Of a DNA stretch of 39,114 bases, positions 22,619 through 31,516 are shown piece after piece. This DNA comes from Bacteroidota bacterium. Its GTDB lineage: Bacteria; Spirochaetota; Spirochaetia; JABMQR01. The notes beneath the pieces are model-generated. The model did not search any database, was not told the DNA's origin, and saw only the letters and a program-made list of their open reading frames with translations. Location: NCBI GenBank assembly GCA_013202335.1, contig JABMQR010000288.1:1-39114 (forward strand), in the 5' to 3' direction. The translations under genes were made by a program, and so were the position numbers. Numbering within the stretch: the stretch's first letter is position 1; each line of letters opens with the position of its first letter.

Positions 22619-23506
22619 ATGGATTTGAGAGAAAAACGCAGGAGCTACTGGTTTCTCGTTGGACCGGCTGTTCTCATATATTCATTAGTTATCATTTTCC
22701 CCGTAGCTGTCAGCTTCATTCTAGGATTTACTGAATGGAGCGGATTTGGATCTCCTGCTTTTGTAGGAATAAAAAATTATATAACCATGATGAAAGACCC
22801 CGTCTTTATTTACGACTTGAGAAACAATTTACTGATTGTTGGCACCTCCGTTTTCGGTCAAATCCCACTAGGATTTATTCTGGCATACATTCTCTACCGA
22901 AAAATGGTCAAATTGGGAAACTTTTTTGAGTCGATGATTTTCCTGCCCATCACCATTTCAGCTGTTGTCATTGCTATAATGTGGAATCGAATCTTTTTTG
23001 GAAATTCCGGTATGTTCACCAGCCTTATGAGAACGATCACCGGAGATCCACGCTGGATAATGTCAATTTCCGAATCCAAATCCGGAGCACTAGTTCCTGT
23101 TCTCTTTGTAATCCTCTGGATGTATACCGGACTCTATATGATTATTTATCTGGCAAATCTTCAAAAGATTTCACCGAGTGTTCTGGAAGCTGCTATTATA
23201 GATGGAGCCTCTGAAGGCCAAATATTAGGAAGAATTATCCTGCCATCGATGATTAATGTTCTGTTCACGACTGCAATCTTCGCTATTTCAGGAAGTTTAA
23301 AAAGCTTTGACCTGATCTTTGCTATGACAAACGGTGGTCCCGCCCATTACACCGAGGTTGTGGCAATCTATATGTATATCAATACTTTCAAATATTATAA
23401 ATATGGATTCGGTAGTGCCGTCTCGATTATGATAATCATTCTCAGTGTGGGACTTATAACCATCCTGAATAAATTTGTCCGCCGCATTGAGCGGAAATAC
23501 GAGTAA
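22619..23506 (+). CDS. Carbohydrate ABC transporter permease, MalF-like (locus 1)
   Basis: A 295-residue inner-membrane permease with six predicted helices. It starts KRRSYWFLVGPAVLIYSLVIIFPV, typical of UgpA/MalF-type sugar permeases. The EAA loop that contacts the ATPase reads SVLEAAIIDGASEGQILGRIILPSM. AAAGGAG precedes the ATG. The next permease starts 12 bp after its stop. It forms a heterodimer with that permease, fed by the binding protein upstream. No ATPase gene is in the operon. Confidence 0.92.
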   Translation: MDLREKRRSYWFLVGPAVLIYSLVIIFPVAVSFILGFTEWSGFGSPAFVGIKNYITMMKDPVFIYDLRNNLLIVGTSVFGQIPLGFILAYILYRKMVKLGNFFESMIFLPITISAVVIAIMWNRIFFGNSGMFTSLMRTITGDPRWIMSISESKSGALVPVLFVILWMYTGLYMIIYLANLQKISPSVLEAAIIDGASEGQILGRIILPSMINVLFTTAIFAISGSLKSFDLIFAMTNGGPAHYTEVVAIYMYINTFKYYKYGFGSAVSIMIIILSVGLITILNKFVRRIERKYE

Positions 23507-23518
23507 GGGGGTACTGTT

Positions 23519-24358
23519 ATGGAAGTAAAAACAAATAATATGAACAGCTGGAAAGTAGTCTCTTACATTCTAATGGCTATATTCACCCTGATCACCATTG
23601 GTCCGTTACTGTGGACCTTTTTCAGCTCACTAAAACCTCATGCGCTTATAGTCCAGGAACCCTTCAAAATGTTTAGGGAGTGGTCATTAAAAAACTATAT
23701 TTCAGCCTGGAAACTTGGTGAAATGGGTATTCTTTTTCTGAATAGTCTTTTCTACTCAACTGTTGCCACTATCGGAACAGTATATCTCGCACTCGCTGCA
23801 GGATACGCTTTTGCAAAATTCGGATTTAAGATATCAAAATTTTTCTACGCCTTTTTTGCAGCAGGGCTTTTGATCACCGTGCATTCAGTACTTGTTCCCC
23901 TATTTGTTATGGAGAACTGGATAGGTATAGATAATACCCGTATTGGTGTCCTTATCCCCTATATTGGTTTCGGACTCCCCTTTCAGGTCTACCTCGCCAC
24001 TTCATTTGTCAAAAGCCTACCTACATCACTGGAAGAGGCTGCAAGGATTGATGGTGCTACCTATATGCAGGTTTTTTGGAGAATAGTTATACCTATGGCA
24101 GTCCCGGTAACGGTTACCATGCTTATCTATGCTTTCTTAGGAAATTGGAATGAGTTTGTATTGATAATGGTTCTGACCAGTGATTCCGCCATAAGATCTC
24201 TTCCTGCAGGTATCAATGCCTTTGCGGGGGGAATGGCGAGAAATTACGGCTTTCAGTTTGCTGCTCTCTGTATTGGAACTATTCCCATGATTCTCTTTTA
24301 TGTTGCTTTCAGAAAGCAAATTGCCAAAGGATTTGCAGCAGGATCCCTAAAAGAGTAG
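23519..24358 (+). CDS. Carbohydrate ABC transporter permease, MalG-like (locus 1)
   Basis: A 279-residue permease with about six helices, of the UgpE/MalG class. The N-terminal helix is VSYILMAIFTLITIGPLLWTF. The EAA loop SLEEAARIDGATYMQVFWRIVIPM is well conserved, and the C-terminus ends in KGFAAGSLKE, as usual for this class. AAGGGGGTACTGTT precedes the ATG. The GH20 gene follows after 35 bp, so uptake and hydrolysis are co-expressed. Confidence 0.92.
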   Translation: MEVKTNNMNSWKVVSYILMAIFTLITIGPLLWTFFSSLKPHALIVQEPFKMFREWSLKNYISAWKLGEMGILFLNSLFYSTVATIGTVYLALAAGYAFAKFGFKISKFFYAFFAAGLLITVHSVLVPLFVMENWIGIDNTRIGVLIPYIGFGLPFQVYLATSFVKSLPTSLEEAARIDGATYMQVFWRIVIPMAVPVTVTMLIYAFLGNWNEFVLIMVLTSDSAIRSLPAGINAFAGGMARNYGFQFAALCIGTIPMILFYVAFRKQIAKGFAAGSLKE

Positions 24359-24393
24359 TCTCAGTATCTCATATTCCGGATTTGGAGTTACTC

Positions 24394-26187
24394 ATGTTTC
24401 CTATACCCGTATTAAAAAAGAGTCTTACAGGTGAATATAACAATTCACCTGAATTAGCAGAGTCCTTGCTTGATTTTTCAATACATACAGCCACTCTTCC
24501 CGGAGTAATTTTTCAAGTTGATACTCAATTGGCTCCGGAAGCCTACTCGCTTATAATTACAGAAAAAGAGATTGTAATACGTTCCGCCGATCCATCCGGC
24601 AGATTCTATGCCCTTCAGACGCTGCGGCAGATAGTTCAGTCCAGTGATTCCGCAGGGCAGATTTCCTGTATGGAAATCATTGACAAGCCTGCATTCCGTG
24701 AGCGCGGGGTCATGATTGACGTCAGCCGATGCAGAGTTCCCACAATGGAAACTTTTACCAAGTATATCGACCTGTTTGCTCAATTGCGGTTCAATCAGCT
24801 GCAGTTATATACAGAACATACATTCGCCTACTCACAACATGAATCAGTCTGGAAGGACTTTTCTCCCATAACAGCAGATGAAGTCAGGAAAATTGATGTA
24901 ATGTGCCGCGCCAGGGCAATCGAGCTTATCCCAAACCAGAACTCCTTCGGGCATTTGGAGCCATTTTTGCGGCTACCGGAGTATCGTCATCTGGCTGAAG
25001 CTCCTGATGGATATGATGATCCCTGGGGAAGCAGTCCTACAATCGGAACTTCGCTCTACCCCGGATCACCTGATACGATTGCATTTCTCGAAGGACTCTA
25101 CGATGAGCTGCTTCCTAATTTTACCAGCAAAATCCTGAATGTGGGGTGTGATGAGACCCTTGATTTAGGACAGGGCAGAAGTAAGGCGTTGTGCGATAAA
25201 ACAGGAACCGGCAGAGTTTATCTGAATTTTGTTAACACGATCAATGAGCTGGTGAAAAAACGCGGCTTTAAGACACAGTTTTGGGGTGATGTGATTGAAA
25301 ACTACCCGGAATTAATCCCCGATATCCCTAAAGACATGCAGGCGGTATGCTGGTGGTATGAGGGAGATGGAACCTTCGATAAACGCACCAAGCCCTATGC
25401 TGATGCCGGGCTTGATTTCCAGATTTGGCCGGGAACCTCTGCGTGGATGAACCTGACCGGTCGATGGAAGAATGCGAAAGATAATATTAGTGAAAGTATC
25501 GAGGCAGGAAAAAAATATGGAGCTGCAGGGCTGCTGATCACAGATTGGGGTGATCATGGACACTGGAATCCTTATGTACTCAGTATTCTACCTCTCACAG
25601 CGGCAGGTTTGGGCTTTTGGCAGGGAGAAATTCCTTCTGAAACTGAGACAATCACTGCAGCCGCTGATCCGAAAACCGGAAATATTTCCGGGGAATTTTC
25701 TGAGCTGCTTATAGAACTCGGGTCTCTCTACACTAAACTTCCCTTCAAACTCCATAATACTACACCATGGAAGGTCGTGTTAATTCAGCATTATGTCCCG
25801 GCATACAGAACTGATTTTCTCAGCCACAAAGAGGAGATGGATAATCTGGACTGGGATATCTACACCAACGAACTGCTGCAACTGCGGGAGAAATTCAGCA
25901 CATGCAGCGATGAACAACTGTTACTGGATGAAATTCTCTGGTGCTGTGATATTAGTCTGCTTGGAGTTGCGATGTGCAGGAGTTATGCGGGTTCTGCATC
26001 CTGGTTACCAGAAGAATTGACACAGGATGATGCAAAACTATTTGCTGTCAGGCTCCAAACCCTGGCTGACCGATTTCAGGAAATCTGGCTGCAGCGCTCC
26101 CGTCCTGGGGGACTGCATGTATCGAAGGGACACATGCTTGAATTAGTTGCTATTCTCACCAGGGTCGGCACCACACCCTCTCCCTAG
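24394..26187 (+). CDS. GH20 family beta-N-acetylhexosaminidase-like enzyme
   Basis: The 597-residue protein has an N-terminal GH20b-like domain (about 40-100: YSLIITEKEIVIRSADPSGRFYAL split over strands and LQTLRQIV). The GH20 barrel starts at FRERGVMIDVSRCRVPTMET. The catalytic Asp-Glu pair is NVGCDETLDLGQG (Asp253, Glu254), which with the substrate acetamido group drives hydrolysis of terminal N-acetylhexosamine. The barrel also has NSFGHLEPFLRLPEYRHLAE and a Trp-rich floor (VCWWYEGDG; ITDWGDHGHWN). There is no signal peptide, so it acts in the cytoplasm on imported oligosaccharides. GGAG (24384-24387) sits six bases before the ATG at 24394. Its 3' end overlaps the convergent flavoprotein gene by 45 bp. 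Confidence 0.88.
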   Translation: MFPIPVLKKSLTGEYNNSPELAESLLDFSIHTATLPGVIFQVDTQLAPEAYSLIITEKEIVIRSADPSGRFYALQTLRQIVQSSDSAGQISCMEIIDKPAFRERGVMIDVSRCRVPTMETFTKYIDLFAQLRFNQLQLYTEHTFAYSQHESVWKDFSPITADEVRKIDVMCRARAIELIPNQNSFGHLEPFLRLPEYRHLAEAPDGYDDPWGSSPTIGTSLYPGSPDTIAFLEGLYDELLPNFTSKILNVGCDETLDLGQGRSKALCDKTGTGRVYLNFVNTINELVKKRGFKTQFWGDVIENYPELIPDIPKDMQAVCWWYEGDGTFDKRTKPYADAGLDFQIWPGTSAWMNLTGRWKNAKDNISESIEAGKKYGAAGLLITDWGDHGHWNPYVLSILPLTAAGLGFWQGEIPSETETITAAADPKTGNISGEFSELLIELGSLYTKLPFKLHNTTPWKVVLIQHYVPAYRTDFLSHKEEMDNLDWDIYTNELLQLREKFSTCSDEQLLLDEILWCCDISLLGVAMCRSYAGSASWLPEELTQDDAKLFAVRLQTLADRFQEIWLQRSRPGGLHVSKGHMLELVAILTRVGTTPSP

Positions 26188-26826
26188 CAAATAAGAATCC
26201 CGTAGTAATTCGCTATTTTTCTTCGCATCTCCAGCAGCCAACCTTACAGGTAATTCCAGCTTCGGATAGAGGTCTGCCAGCTGTTCTTCAGTATATGTAA
26301 CCTGCCCACCTACTGCCAGCCGTGTTCCAATAAGAGATACAAAAGAATTCTGCTCACCCAATGCCTCTTTCATAAATCCAAATAGATCGATCAACGGTTC
26401 AGCATCTTCACTGGATGATGAGCCCAGAGCTGCAAGAAGTATGAACTTCTTGCTCCAGGGTTGATGCGGAGTATGAATGAGTCCGGTTTCTGTAATCTGC
26501 ACATGAATAAATGAACGAAATCTATCCAGAATGCGTTTACAGGAGGCGGTTGTATGGTGAAAGTAGATCGGGGTAGCAAATACCAATACATCGGCATCCA
26601 ATATTTTACCACTGAGTTCCTGCCAGCCGTCTTTACGAATTATACATCGCTTAAGCAGGTTGCATCGAAGGCATCCGCGGCATGAGATGATATCAGCTTT
26701 TTCTGTGTCGATAGTTTCAGTCTCTGCACCAGCTTCTACAGCTCCTGCCAAAAAGGATTCCAATAATGCAGTTGAGTTTCCGTTTCGTCTTGGACTGGCA
26801 TTAAATGCCAATATTTTTGTTGCCAT
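26143..26826 (-). CDS. Flavodoxin-fold FMN protein with iron-sulfur flavoprotein-type Cys motif
   Basis: The 227-residue protein starts with a flavin phosphate loop, ILAFNASPRRNGNSTALLES. It is followed by CRGCLRCNLLKRC (Cys49, 52, 55, 61), a C-x2-C-x2-C-x5-C arrangement that fits the compact [4Fe-4S] motif of iron-sulfur flavoproteins. The FMN-binding strand ADVLVFATPIYFHHTTASCKRILDR is typical of the NADPH-dependent FMN reductase family. It is probably a cytoplasmic electron-transfer or reductase protein. It is the last gene of a minus-strand operon after Gfo/Idh and ThuA-like genes, with 47 bp to the latter. Its 3' end overlaps the GH20 gene. Cluster binding is inferred from Cys spacing only. 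Confidence 0.8.
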   Translation of the reverse strand: MATKILAFNASPRRNGNSTALLESFLAGAVEAGAETETIDTEKADIISCRGCLRCNLLKRCIIRKDGWQELSGKILDADVLVFATPIYFHHTTASCKRILDRFRSFIHVQITETGLIHTPHQPWSKKFILLAALGSSSSEDAEPLIDLFGFMKEALGEQNSFVSLIGTRLAVGGQVTYTEEQLADLYPKLELPVRLAAGDAKKNSELLRDSYLLGRGCGADPGENSN

Positions 26827-26873
26827 ACCTTAGCATATCCTGAACAAGCAGGGTTTGTCACTGCCTGCTGCTG

Positions 26874-27530
26874 TCAATCCCTGACTGCCCAGAGTAAACC
26901 CCGTTTTAACAGTTCCCTGGGTTCATAAGCATCAAATATTTCAGCATGATGGCCGAGAGAGTTGTAGTATACCTTTCCTTTGCCCCACATCTTTGTCCAG
27001 ATTACCGGCACAGCAACTTCACCATTTGCAGTATGAGGACCGGAAGCTACCGGAAACTGTGTTGTGGCCAGAACCTTGACTGCAGGATCAACATGCAGAT
27101 AGTACTGCTCAGATACAACATCAAAATCAGTTATCCCGTCAACAAGAGGGTGGTCGCCGCCGGTTATACGTACACGGTAGGGGGTTCCATCGTTACCTGG
27201 ATGAGCAACCCAGTTGCCGCCTGTCATAAACTGCCAGTCAACACTATCCCGAAAGGCATCACACATTCCGCCATGACATCCGGCAATACCTGTTCCATTC
27301 GCAACTGCATTGGTAACTGCTTTTACTTTATCATTATCAATAACACCCATAGTCCAAACCGGAACAATCAGGTCATACTGAGCCACCCTGGCAGCATCAT
27401 CAAGACAATCAAGTGAACCGGTTACATCAACCTTCATACCTGCTTCTATCAGTATATTCTGACACAAGGCAGCTACTTTCTCCGGTTCATGTCCATCCCA
27501 TCCACCCCAAAATATCAATGCTTCTTTCAT
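26874..27530 (-). CDS. ThuA-like domain protein
   Basis: The 218-residue protein matches the ThuA (trehalose utilisation) family, a class-I glutamine-amidotransferase-like fold. Visible features are EALIFWGGWDGHEPEKVAAL, YDLIVPVWTMGVI, GTGIAGCHGGMCDAFRDS, the loop TGGNWVAHPGN, and the C-terminal strand and helix GKGKVYYNSLGHHAEIFD. ThuA proteins commonly travel with Gfo/Idh oxidoreductases in sugar catabolism, possibly handling keto-sugar intermediates. That pairing holds here, 28 bp downstream of the Gfo/Idh gene. The biochemical activity is not settled for the family. Confidence 0.85.
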   Translation of the reverse strand: MKEALIFWGGWDGHEPEKVAALCQNILIEAGMKVDVTGSLDCLDDAARVAQYDLIVPVWTMGVIDNDKVKAVTNAVANGTGIAGCHGGMCDAFRDSVDWQFMTGGNWVAHPGNDGTPYRVRITGGDHPLVDGITDFDVVSEQYYLHVDPAVKVLATTQFPVASGPHTANGEVAVPVIWTKMWGKGKVYYNSLGHHAEIFDAYEPRELLKRGLLWAVRD

Positions 27531-27558
27531 ATATTCTCTCCATATTCCTCTGTAGTAA

Positions 27559-28683
27559 TTATTTCCAAACAGCTCCTGCTGCCAGTCCTTTTTCCATAGC
27601 CTCAGGACGATCTTTCAATCCTCCGGATAATGCAAAAAAACTACCGGATTGTGCCGATATTTCAAAACCGAGCATCGCTTCCAAAACATTCCCGGCTAAA
27701 TCGCCTGATGCCCTATGAAGTCTCTCCTGACCAATAGCCAGTGCCATATCAACAACTCCCAGACCCCGGGAATTATCACCATAGGGAAATTCGGTAAGAG
27801 GGACACTCTCCCACTCCTCTGAACCCTCCCTGAATAAGGTAAGTTCATTTGTGCCATTTCCAAAAGTATTCGGGTCAGGAATAGAAAGAGAACCTTTTGT
27901 CCCATGCACCTCAATCCTTGGTACATCGGATTTCCAAATATCAAAACTGGTTACTATCGTCCCCACGGCACCACCTGCAAATTCGATAGATCCAGTTACA
28001 TGTGTCATTATCCCTACATCAACAGTATCCCCATTTCGCTCAGGACTCGTCATGGTACGTGTCCCGAAAGCCTTATTTACCATACCGGCAACACGGGTTA
28101 TCGGACCGGCAAGATTAACCAGAGCAGTGAGATAATAGGGACCCATATCCATCATTGGCCCACCTCCGGTTTGGTAGTAAAATTCCGGGTGCGGATGCCA
28201 GGATTCATGTCCATGACACGCCATACAGGCACTTACAGATACCACGTCCCCAATTATCCCATCATCTATCAAATTTCTGGCTTTCTGAATTCCGGCACCC
28301 AGGAAAGTATCCGGTGCACAGCCGACCCTCACCCCTTTGCGTCTGGCCTCATCCAGAACAGCTGCTGATTCTTCCAAAGATACTGCCAGGGGTTTTTCTG
28401 AAAATACGTGTTTTCCGGCACGAACTGCAGCCAAATCAACTTCTGCATGTATTGGCGGTGTGGTCAGGTTCAGGATAATATCTATTTCCGGATCAGCCAG
28501 CATATCTTCAAGTGATCCAACTGCTTCCACCCCGTAGATCTCGGCTTTTTCAACTCTTCGTGCTCTATCCAAATCTGTGCAGGATTTTACCCTGACCAAA
28601 TTCTTAAATATCCCTGTAAGATTTTTTAAGTAGATATCGCTGATAACCCCACAGCCCACTACCCCAATTACCTGCTTTTTCAT
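27559..28683 (-). CDS. Gfo/Idh/MocA family oxidoreductase
   Basis: The 374-residue NAD(P)-dependent sugar oxidoreductase has the Rossmann nucleotide loop VIGVVGCGVISDIY and the catalytic/structural motif HVFSEKPLAVSLEES (Glu96-Lys97-Pro98). The substrate-domain signature YYQTGGGPMMDMGPYYLTAL follows, with the catalytic His region HGHESWHPHPEF. AGGAGG stands directly before the ATG. It leads a minus-strand operon (Gfo/Idh, ThuA-like, flavoprotein) and is transcribed away from the AraC gene. It probably oxidises or epimerises a sugar released by the locus enzymes. The GH109 glycosidases share this fold but usually carry Tat signals and are longer; nothing here points to that activity. Confidence 0.9.
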   Translation of the reverse strand: MKKQVIGVVGCGVISDIYLKNLTGIFKNLVRVKSCTDLDRARRVEKAEIYGVEAVGSLEDMLADPEIDIILNLTTPPIHAEVDLAAVRAGKHVFSEKPLAVSLEESAAVLDEARRKGVRVGCAPDTFLGAGIQKARNLIDDGIIGDVVSVSACMACHGHESWHPHPEFYYQTGGGPMMDMGPYYLTALVNLAGPITRVAGMVNKAFGTRTMTSPERNGDTVDVGIMTHVTGSIEFAGGAVGTIVTSFDIWKSDVPRIEVHGTKGSLSIPDPNTFGNGTNELTLFREGSEEWESVPLTEFPYGDNSRGLGVVDMALAIGQERLHRASGDLAGNVLEAMLGFEISAQSGSFFALSGGLKDRPEAMEKGLAAGAVWK

Positions 28684-28785
28684 AAAATCCTCCTGGATTA
28701 CACAGCCGTATATTTATTGATATGCATTATTCATACAACTTCATATTTCTGATTTCTATTATTAAGCACCTTGATTCAGAAGTAA
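28684..28785. promoter_or_regulatory. Divergent promoter region between Gfo/Idh and AraC genes
   Basis: The 102-bp gap separates divergent starts and must hold both promoters. The ribosome-binding site for the minus gene is clear (AGGAGGATTTT); the AraC start has only a weak AGAAG. A self-complementary ATGCAT occurs near its centre, but no convincing hexamer pair was found. The AraC protein is a natural candidate to act here. Confidence 0.4.
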
Positions 28786-29700
28786 ATGGATGATAAAAAC
28801 AAATATATGGATAATTTTTACATAACATCGCTGCTGGAAAGAAAAGCCTTCTCTGCACACACCGGAGCATTCAATCGCCAATTTTCCGTACTTCCCGCTC
28901 TGGATGCTGTTGGGTATTTGCCTGAAAAAACAAATTGGATCAATATGGAATTCCTCTCCTGGAATTTCTCCATAATACTATCCGGCAATGGAACCTATTA
29001 TGCCGATGGAAAAGAGTATCAGGTTATTCCACCATGTGTCCTCACCCAGCAGCCCGGCATACACATGCATTATGGTCCTGACTCATCTTGGGAAGAGCTC
29101 TTTCTCATTTATGATAAAGAGGCAGCAAATACACTTATCCGTGGGAATGTATTTCCAGGCAAGCAGGATTCCCCTGTCTGGCGCTTCAATAATTCAGGAA
29201 AAACGACGGCCAACATGAGGCTGCTTGCAGAATCACTCGATCTTCTTCAATATCAGCAGTATGCTGGTAATGTCGACCTATCAGCCTATGAGACAATTAT
29301 CTCCACCATCAGCAGTCCCTACCGGGAAAATTGGTCCAGGTCATCAAGTGATGATTTCACGAAAATCCTTGCAGTAGAAGATCATTTACGATTTAATCCT
29401 GCTATCTCTTTTGATATTGAGCGGACTGCCGCTGAAAACAGTATGCATCCTGCAAAATTTCGCAGGCTCTGGAATATTCTGTTTGATGAGCCGCCAAATC
29501 GGCACCTGCAAAAACTTAGGTTAATGCAGTCGGCAAAACTTCTTGCTGAGACAAAGATGCAGATTCAGGAAGTTGCAGATATTACCGGCTTTCAGGACTC
29601 TCTTTACTTTTCTCGACTATTCAAACGGGAGTATGGGGTATCACCCAAATATTATCGGGAGAAATATGCTGAATCGTTAATTGCCAATCTGTCTGGATGA
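28786..29700 (+). CDS. AraC family transcriptional regulator
   Basis: The 304-residue protein has an N-terminal cupin-like sensing half (about 50-120: SIILSGNGTYYADGKEYQV, WEELFLIYD) and two helix-turn-helix units at the C-terminus (about 205-298). The family signature is visible at IQEVADITGFQDSLYFSRLFKREYGVSPKYYRE (given in parts: IQEVADITGFQDS and YFSRLFKREYGVSP). It should activate carbohydrate genes. It is divergent from the Gfo/Idh operon and convergent with the sulfatase gene, so those two units are the likely targets. The start at 28786 is the first ATG; a second one lies seven codons on. Confidence 0.9.
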   Translation: MDDKNKYMDNFYITSLLERKAFSAHTGAFNRQFSVLPALDAVGYLPEKTNWINMEFLSWNFSIILSGNGTYYADGKEYQVIPPCVLTQQPGIHMHYGPDSSWEELFLIYDKEAANTLIRGNVFPGKQDSPVWRFNNSGKTTANMRLLAESLDLLQYQQYAGNVDLSAYETIISTISSPYRENWSRSSSDDFTKILAVEDHLRFNPAISFDIERTAAENSMHPAKFRRLWNILFDEPPNRHLQKLRLMQSAKLLAETKMQIQEVADITGFQDSLYFSRLFKREYGVSPKYYREKYAESLIANLSG

Positions 29701-29727
29701 AAATCCTATTAGGAAGTTACTCCAGCA

Positions 29728-31239
29728 TCAGGCCCCCGCTATTCTTGGCATTGGGAGTATCGCTTTGCCCATCTCTCCCCAAATCGCCTGCAGAAGAAGT
29801 CTGGATTTTACCTCAGCAGATTCCGGATGTCCCCACAGATTAACCACCTCATCAGGATCATCTGCCAGGTCATAGAGTTCACCATAATCCCGATTGAAAT
29901 AGATAGTGAGTTTATATCTGTTATCAATATACGTTCTCAGATTAACTGTTGTCGGTTCGTGCTGATTTTCACAGATAACTATATCCCTCAATGTTGAGTA
30001 GGGATTCGCAAATAAATCCATCATATCGTGTCCTGACATAGTTCCGGGAATTGGACAGTTTAGTGCAGAGAGAAAGGTTGGAGCCATATCCACCAGGGAG
30101 ACCAGAGAATCAGAAACTATATTCTCCGGAATAGATCCGGGACAGGATGTAATAAATGGCACTTTGATTCCATCGTCATAATGAAACGCACCTTTTGCTG
30201 TTAGCCCGTGATGACCGAAGTAATGGCCATGGTCAGAGGTAAAAATAACCATCGTAGAGTCAGACAATCCTGTTTGCTCAAGATGATCAAGGATTTTTCC
30301 GATATAGTGATCCATCATAGATACCATACCGTAATAGACAGCAAGATCCTTTCGAAGTACAGCTTCATCCTTAAGTTGGCAATGAAATCCATGGATTGTT
30401 TTTCCACTCTCCTTGTAAGACGAGAAGTCCGGGGTCGGCTTTTGCGTTTCCTGAATATGAGGAGGACTATCATTATGCTCACCTTCAACCTGTTTCGGCA
30501 AGGTAAGAGAATCAGGATCATACATTGATGCCCAGGGTTCAGGAACAAAATAGTCCGGATGCGGATCAAAAAAACTTGCCCAGAGAAAAAACGGTTCATC
30601 GCTCTTTTTATATTCATCAAGCCAATGGTTGGTTCTTTCGGCTATCCAGGAATTATAGTGATACTTTTCCGGAATTTTCCAGATATATTTATCCTGGTTA
30701 TTCATAGTTCCGGTCGGTGGAAGAAAGTACTCTCTCCAGTTATCACACCCCTGCTCTTCCAGCCAGATCGCATAGTGCTGCCCAACATGAGCTTCGTTTG
30801 TATGGTTACGGGCAAGTTCCACCTGGTCGAATCCATAAAATCTTTCTTTAAAATTTCTCCAGTAATTCAAATCCTGCAGAATTGGATAGGCCTCCAGAGA
30901 ATTAAACTCTTTGGTTGATTCGAGAGGTTGAAAATGTGCTTTACCGATAAGAGTGCTTTTCACTCCCTGTCTATGCATCATATCGCCAATAGTTGGGATA
31001 CTTTCATCAAGCTTTGTTCCCAGAGACCATGCTCCGTGCTGGGACGGATACAGTCCGGTAATCCACGATGCTCTTGTTGGCGTGCAGGTCGGGTTAACAG
31101 TATATGCCCTTGAGAAGGTGGTACCTCTGGCAGCCAATTTATCCAGATTAGGAGTGCTTATTTCAGGATTCAATCTTCCGAGAGTATACCAGTGCTGCTG
31201 GTCACTCGTTATAAACAGAACGTTTTTCCGGTTTTCCAT
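29728..31239 (-). CDS. Type I sulfatase, Cys-type
   Basis: The 503-residue enzyme hydrolyses sulfate esters. The N-terminus has the metal-ligand segment NVLFITSDQQHWYTLG. The sulfatase signature is CTPTRASWITG (Cys52-x-Pro-x-Arg56), where the Cys is converted to formylglycine. The second metal site is STMVIFTSDHGHYFGHHGL. The short C-terminal subdomain includes RDYGELYDLADDPDEVVNLW. There is no signal peptide, so it probably acts in the cytoplasm on imported sulfated sugars, and an anaerobic maturase must be encoded elsewhere. GGAGAAAAG precedes the ATG. Its neighbourhood (GH20, AraC, Gfo/Idh) suggests a sulfated amino-sugar substrate; this is inference. Confidence 0.92.
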   Translation of the reverse strand: MENRKNVLFITSDQQHWYTLGRLNPEISTPNLDKLAARGTTFSRAYTVNPTCTPTRASWITGLYPSQHGAWSLGTKLDESIPTIGDMMHRQGVKSTLIGKAHFQPLESTKEFNSLEAYPILQDLNYWRNFKERFYGFDQVELARNHTNEAHVGQHYAIWLEEQGCDNWREYFLPPTGTMNNQDKYIWKIPEKYHYNSWIAERTNHWLDEYKKSDEPFFLWASFFDPHPDYFVPEPWASMYDPDSLTLPKQVEGEHNDSPPHIQETQKPTPDFSSYKESGKTIHGFHCQLKDEAVLRKDLAVYYGMVSMMDHYIGKILDHLEQTGLSDSTMVIFTSDHGHYFGHHGLTAKGAFHYDDGIKVPFITSCPGSIPENIVSDSLVSLVDMAPTFLSALNCPIPGTMSGHDMMDLFANPYSTLRDIVICENQHEPTTVNLRTYIDNRYKLTIYFNRDYGELYDLADDPDEVVNLWGHPESAEVKSRLLLQAIWGEMGKAILPMPRIAGA

Positions 31240-31251
31240 CTTTTCTCCGCT

Positions 31252-31353
31252 TTATGTATATTCAGGAAGCCATGATTCGTGAGCATCAAGTAAATCATCA
31301 CAAAGATTTCGTATTTCATCAAGAGAAAGTTCAATCTTTTTGCCAAGGTTACA
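31252..31353 (-). pseudogene. C-terminal remnant of a glycosidase-like gene (GH4-like)
   Basis: A 33-codon open segment ends in a TAA only 12 bp before the sulfatase ATG and reads LSLDEIRNLCDDLLDAH then ESWLP. This resembles the C-terminal tail of GH4 alpha-galactosidase/alpha-galacturonidase-type proteins (LSLDEIxxLxxELLxAH). Upstream, stops in all frames break any longer gene. It looks like the last piece of a gene that once preceded the sulfatase in an operon. The family call rests on one short motif. Confidence 0.35.
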
Positions 31354-31516
31354 TTAAAATAACGGGTTCTTCGGGATAAGTTTTGTTCCTGCTTTCTACA
31401 CCTCATTCAAAGGGTTCAGCGAAGCACTATCAAAAAATGATAAAGATAATCGAAAGAAAGTCAGTTAAAAATATTTAATTTGAATTGCGGAAAAACTTCG
31501 CTGCACGTAACAATCC

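Noticed and set aside
31374..31466. Protein-like segment NGFFGISFVPAFYTSF on the plus strand, reminiscent of MurJ
   Set aside because: It is too short and has no continuation in any frame, so the resemblance cannot be distinguished from chance.
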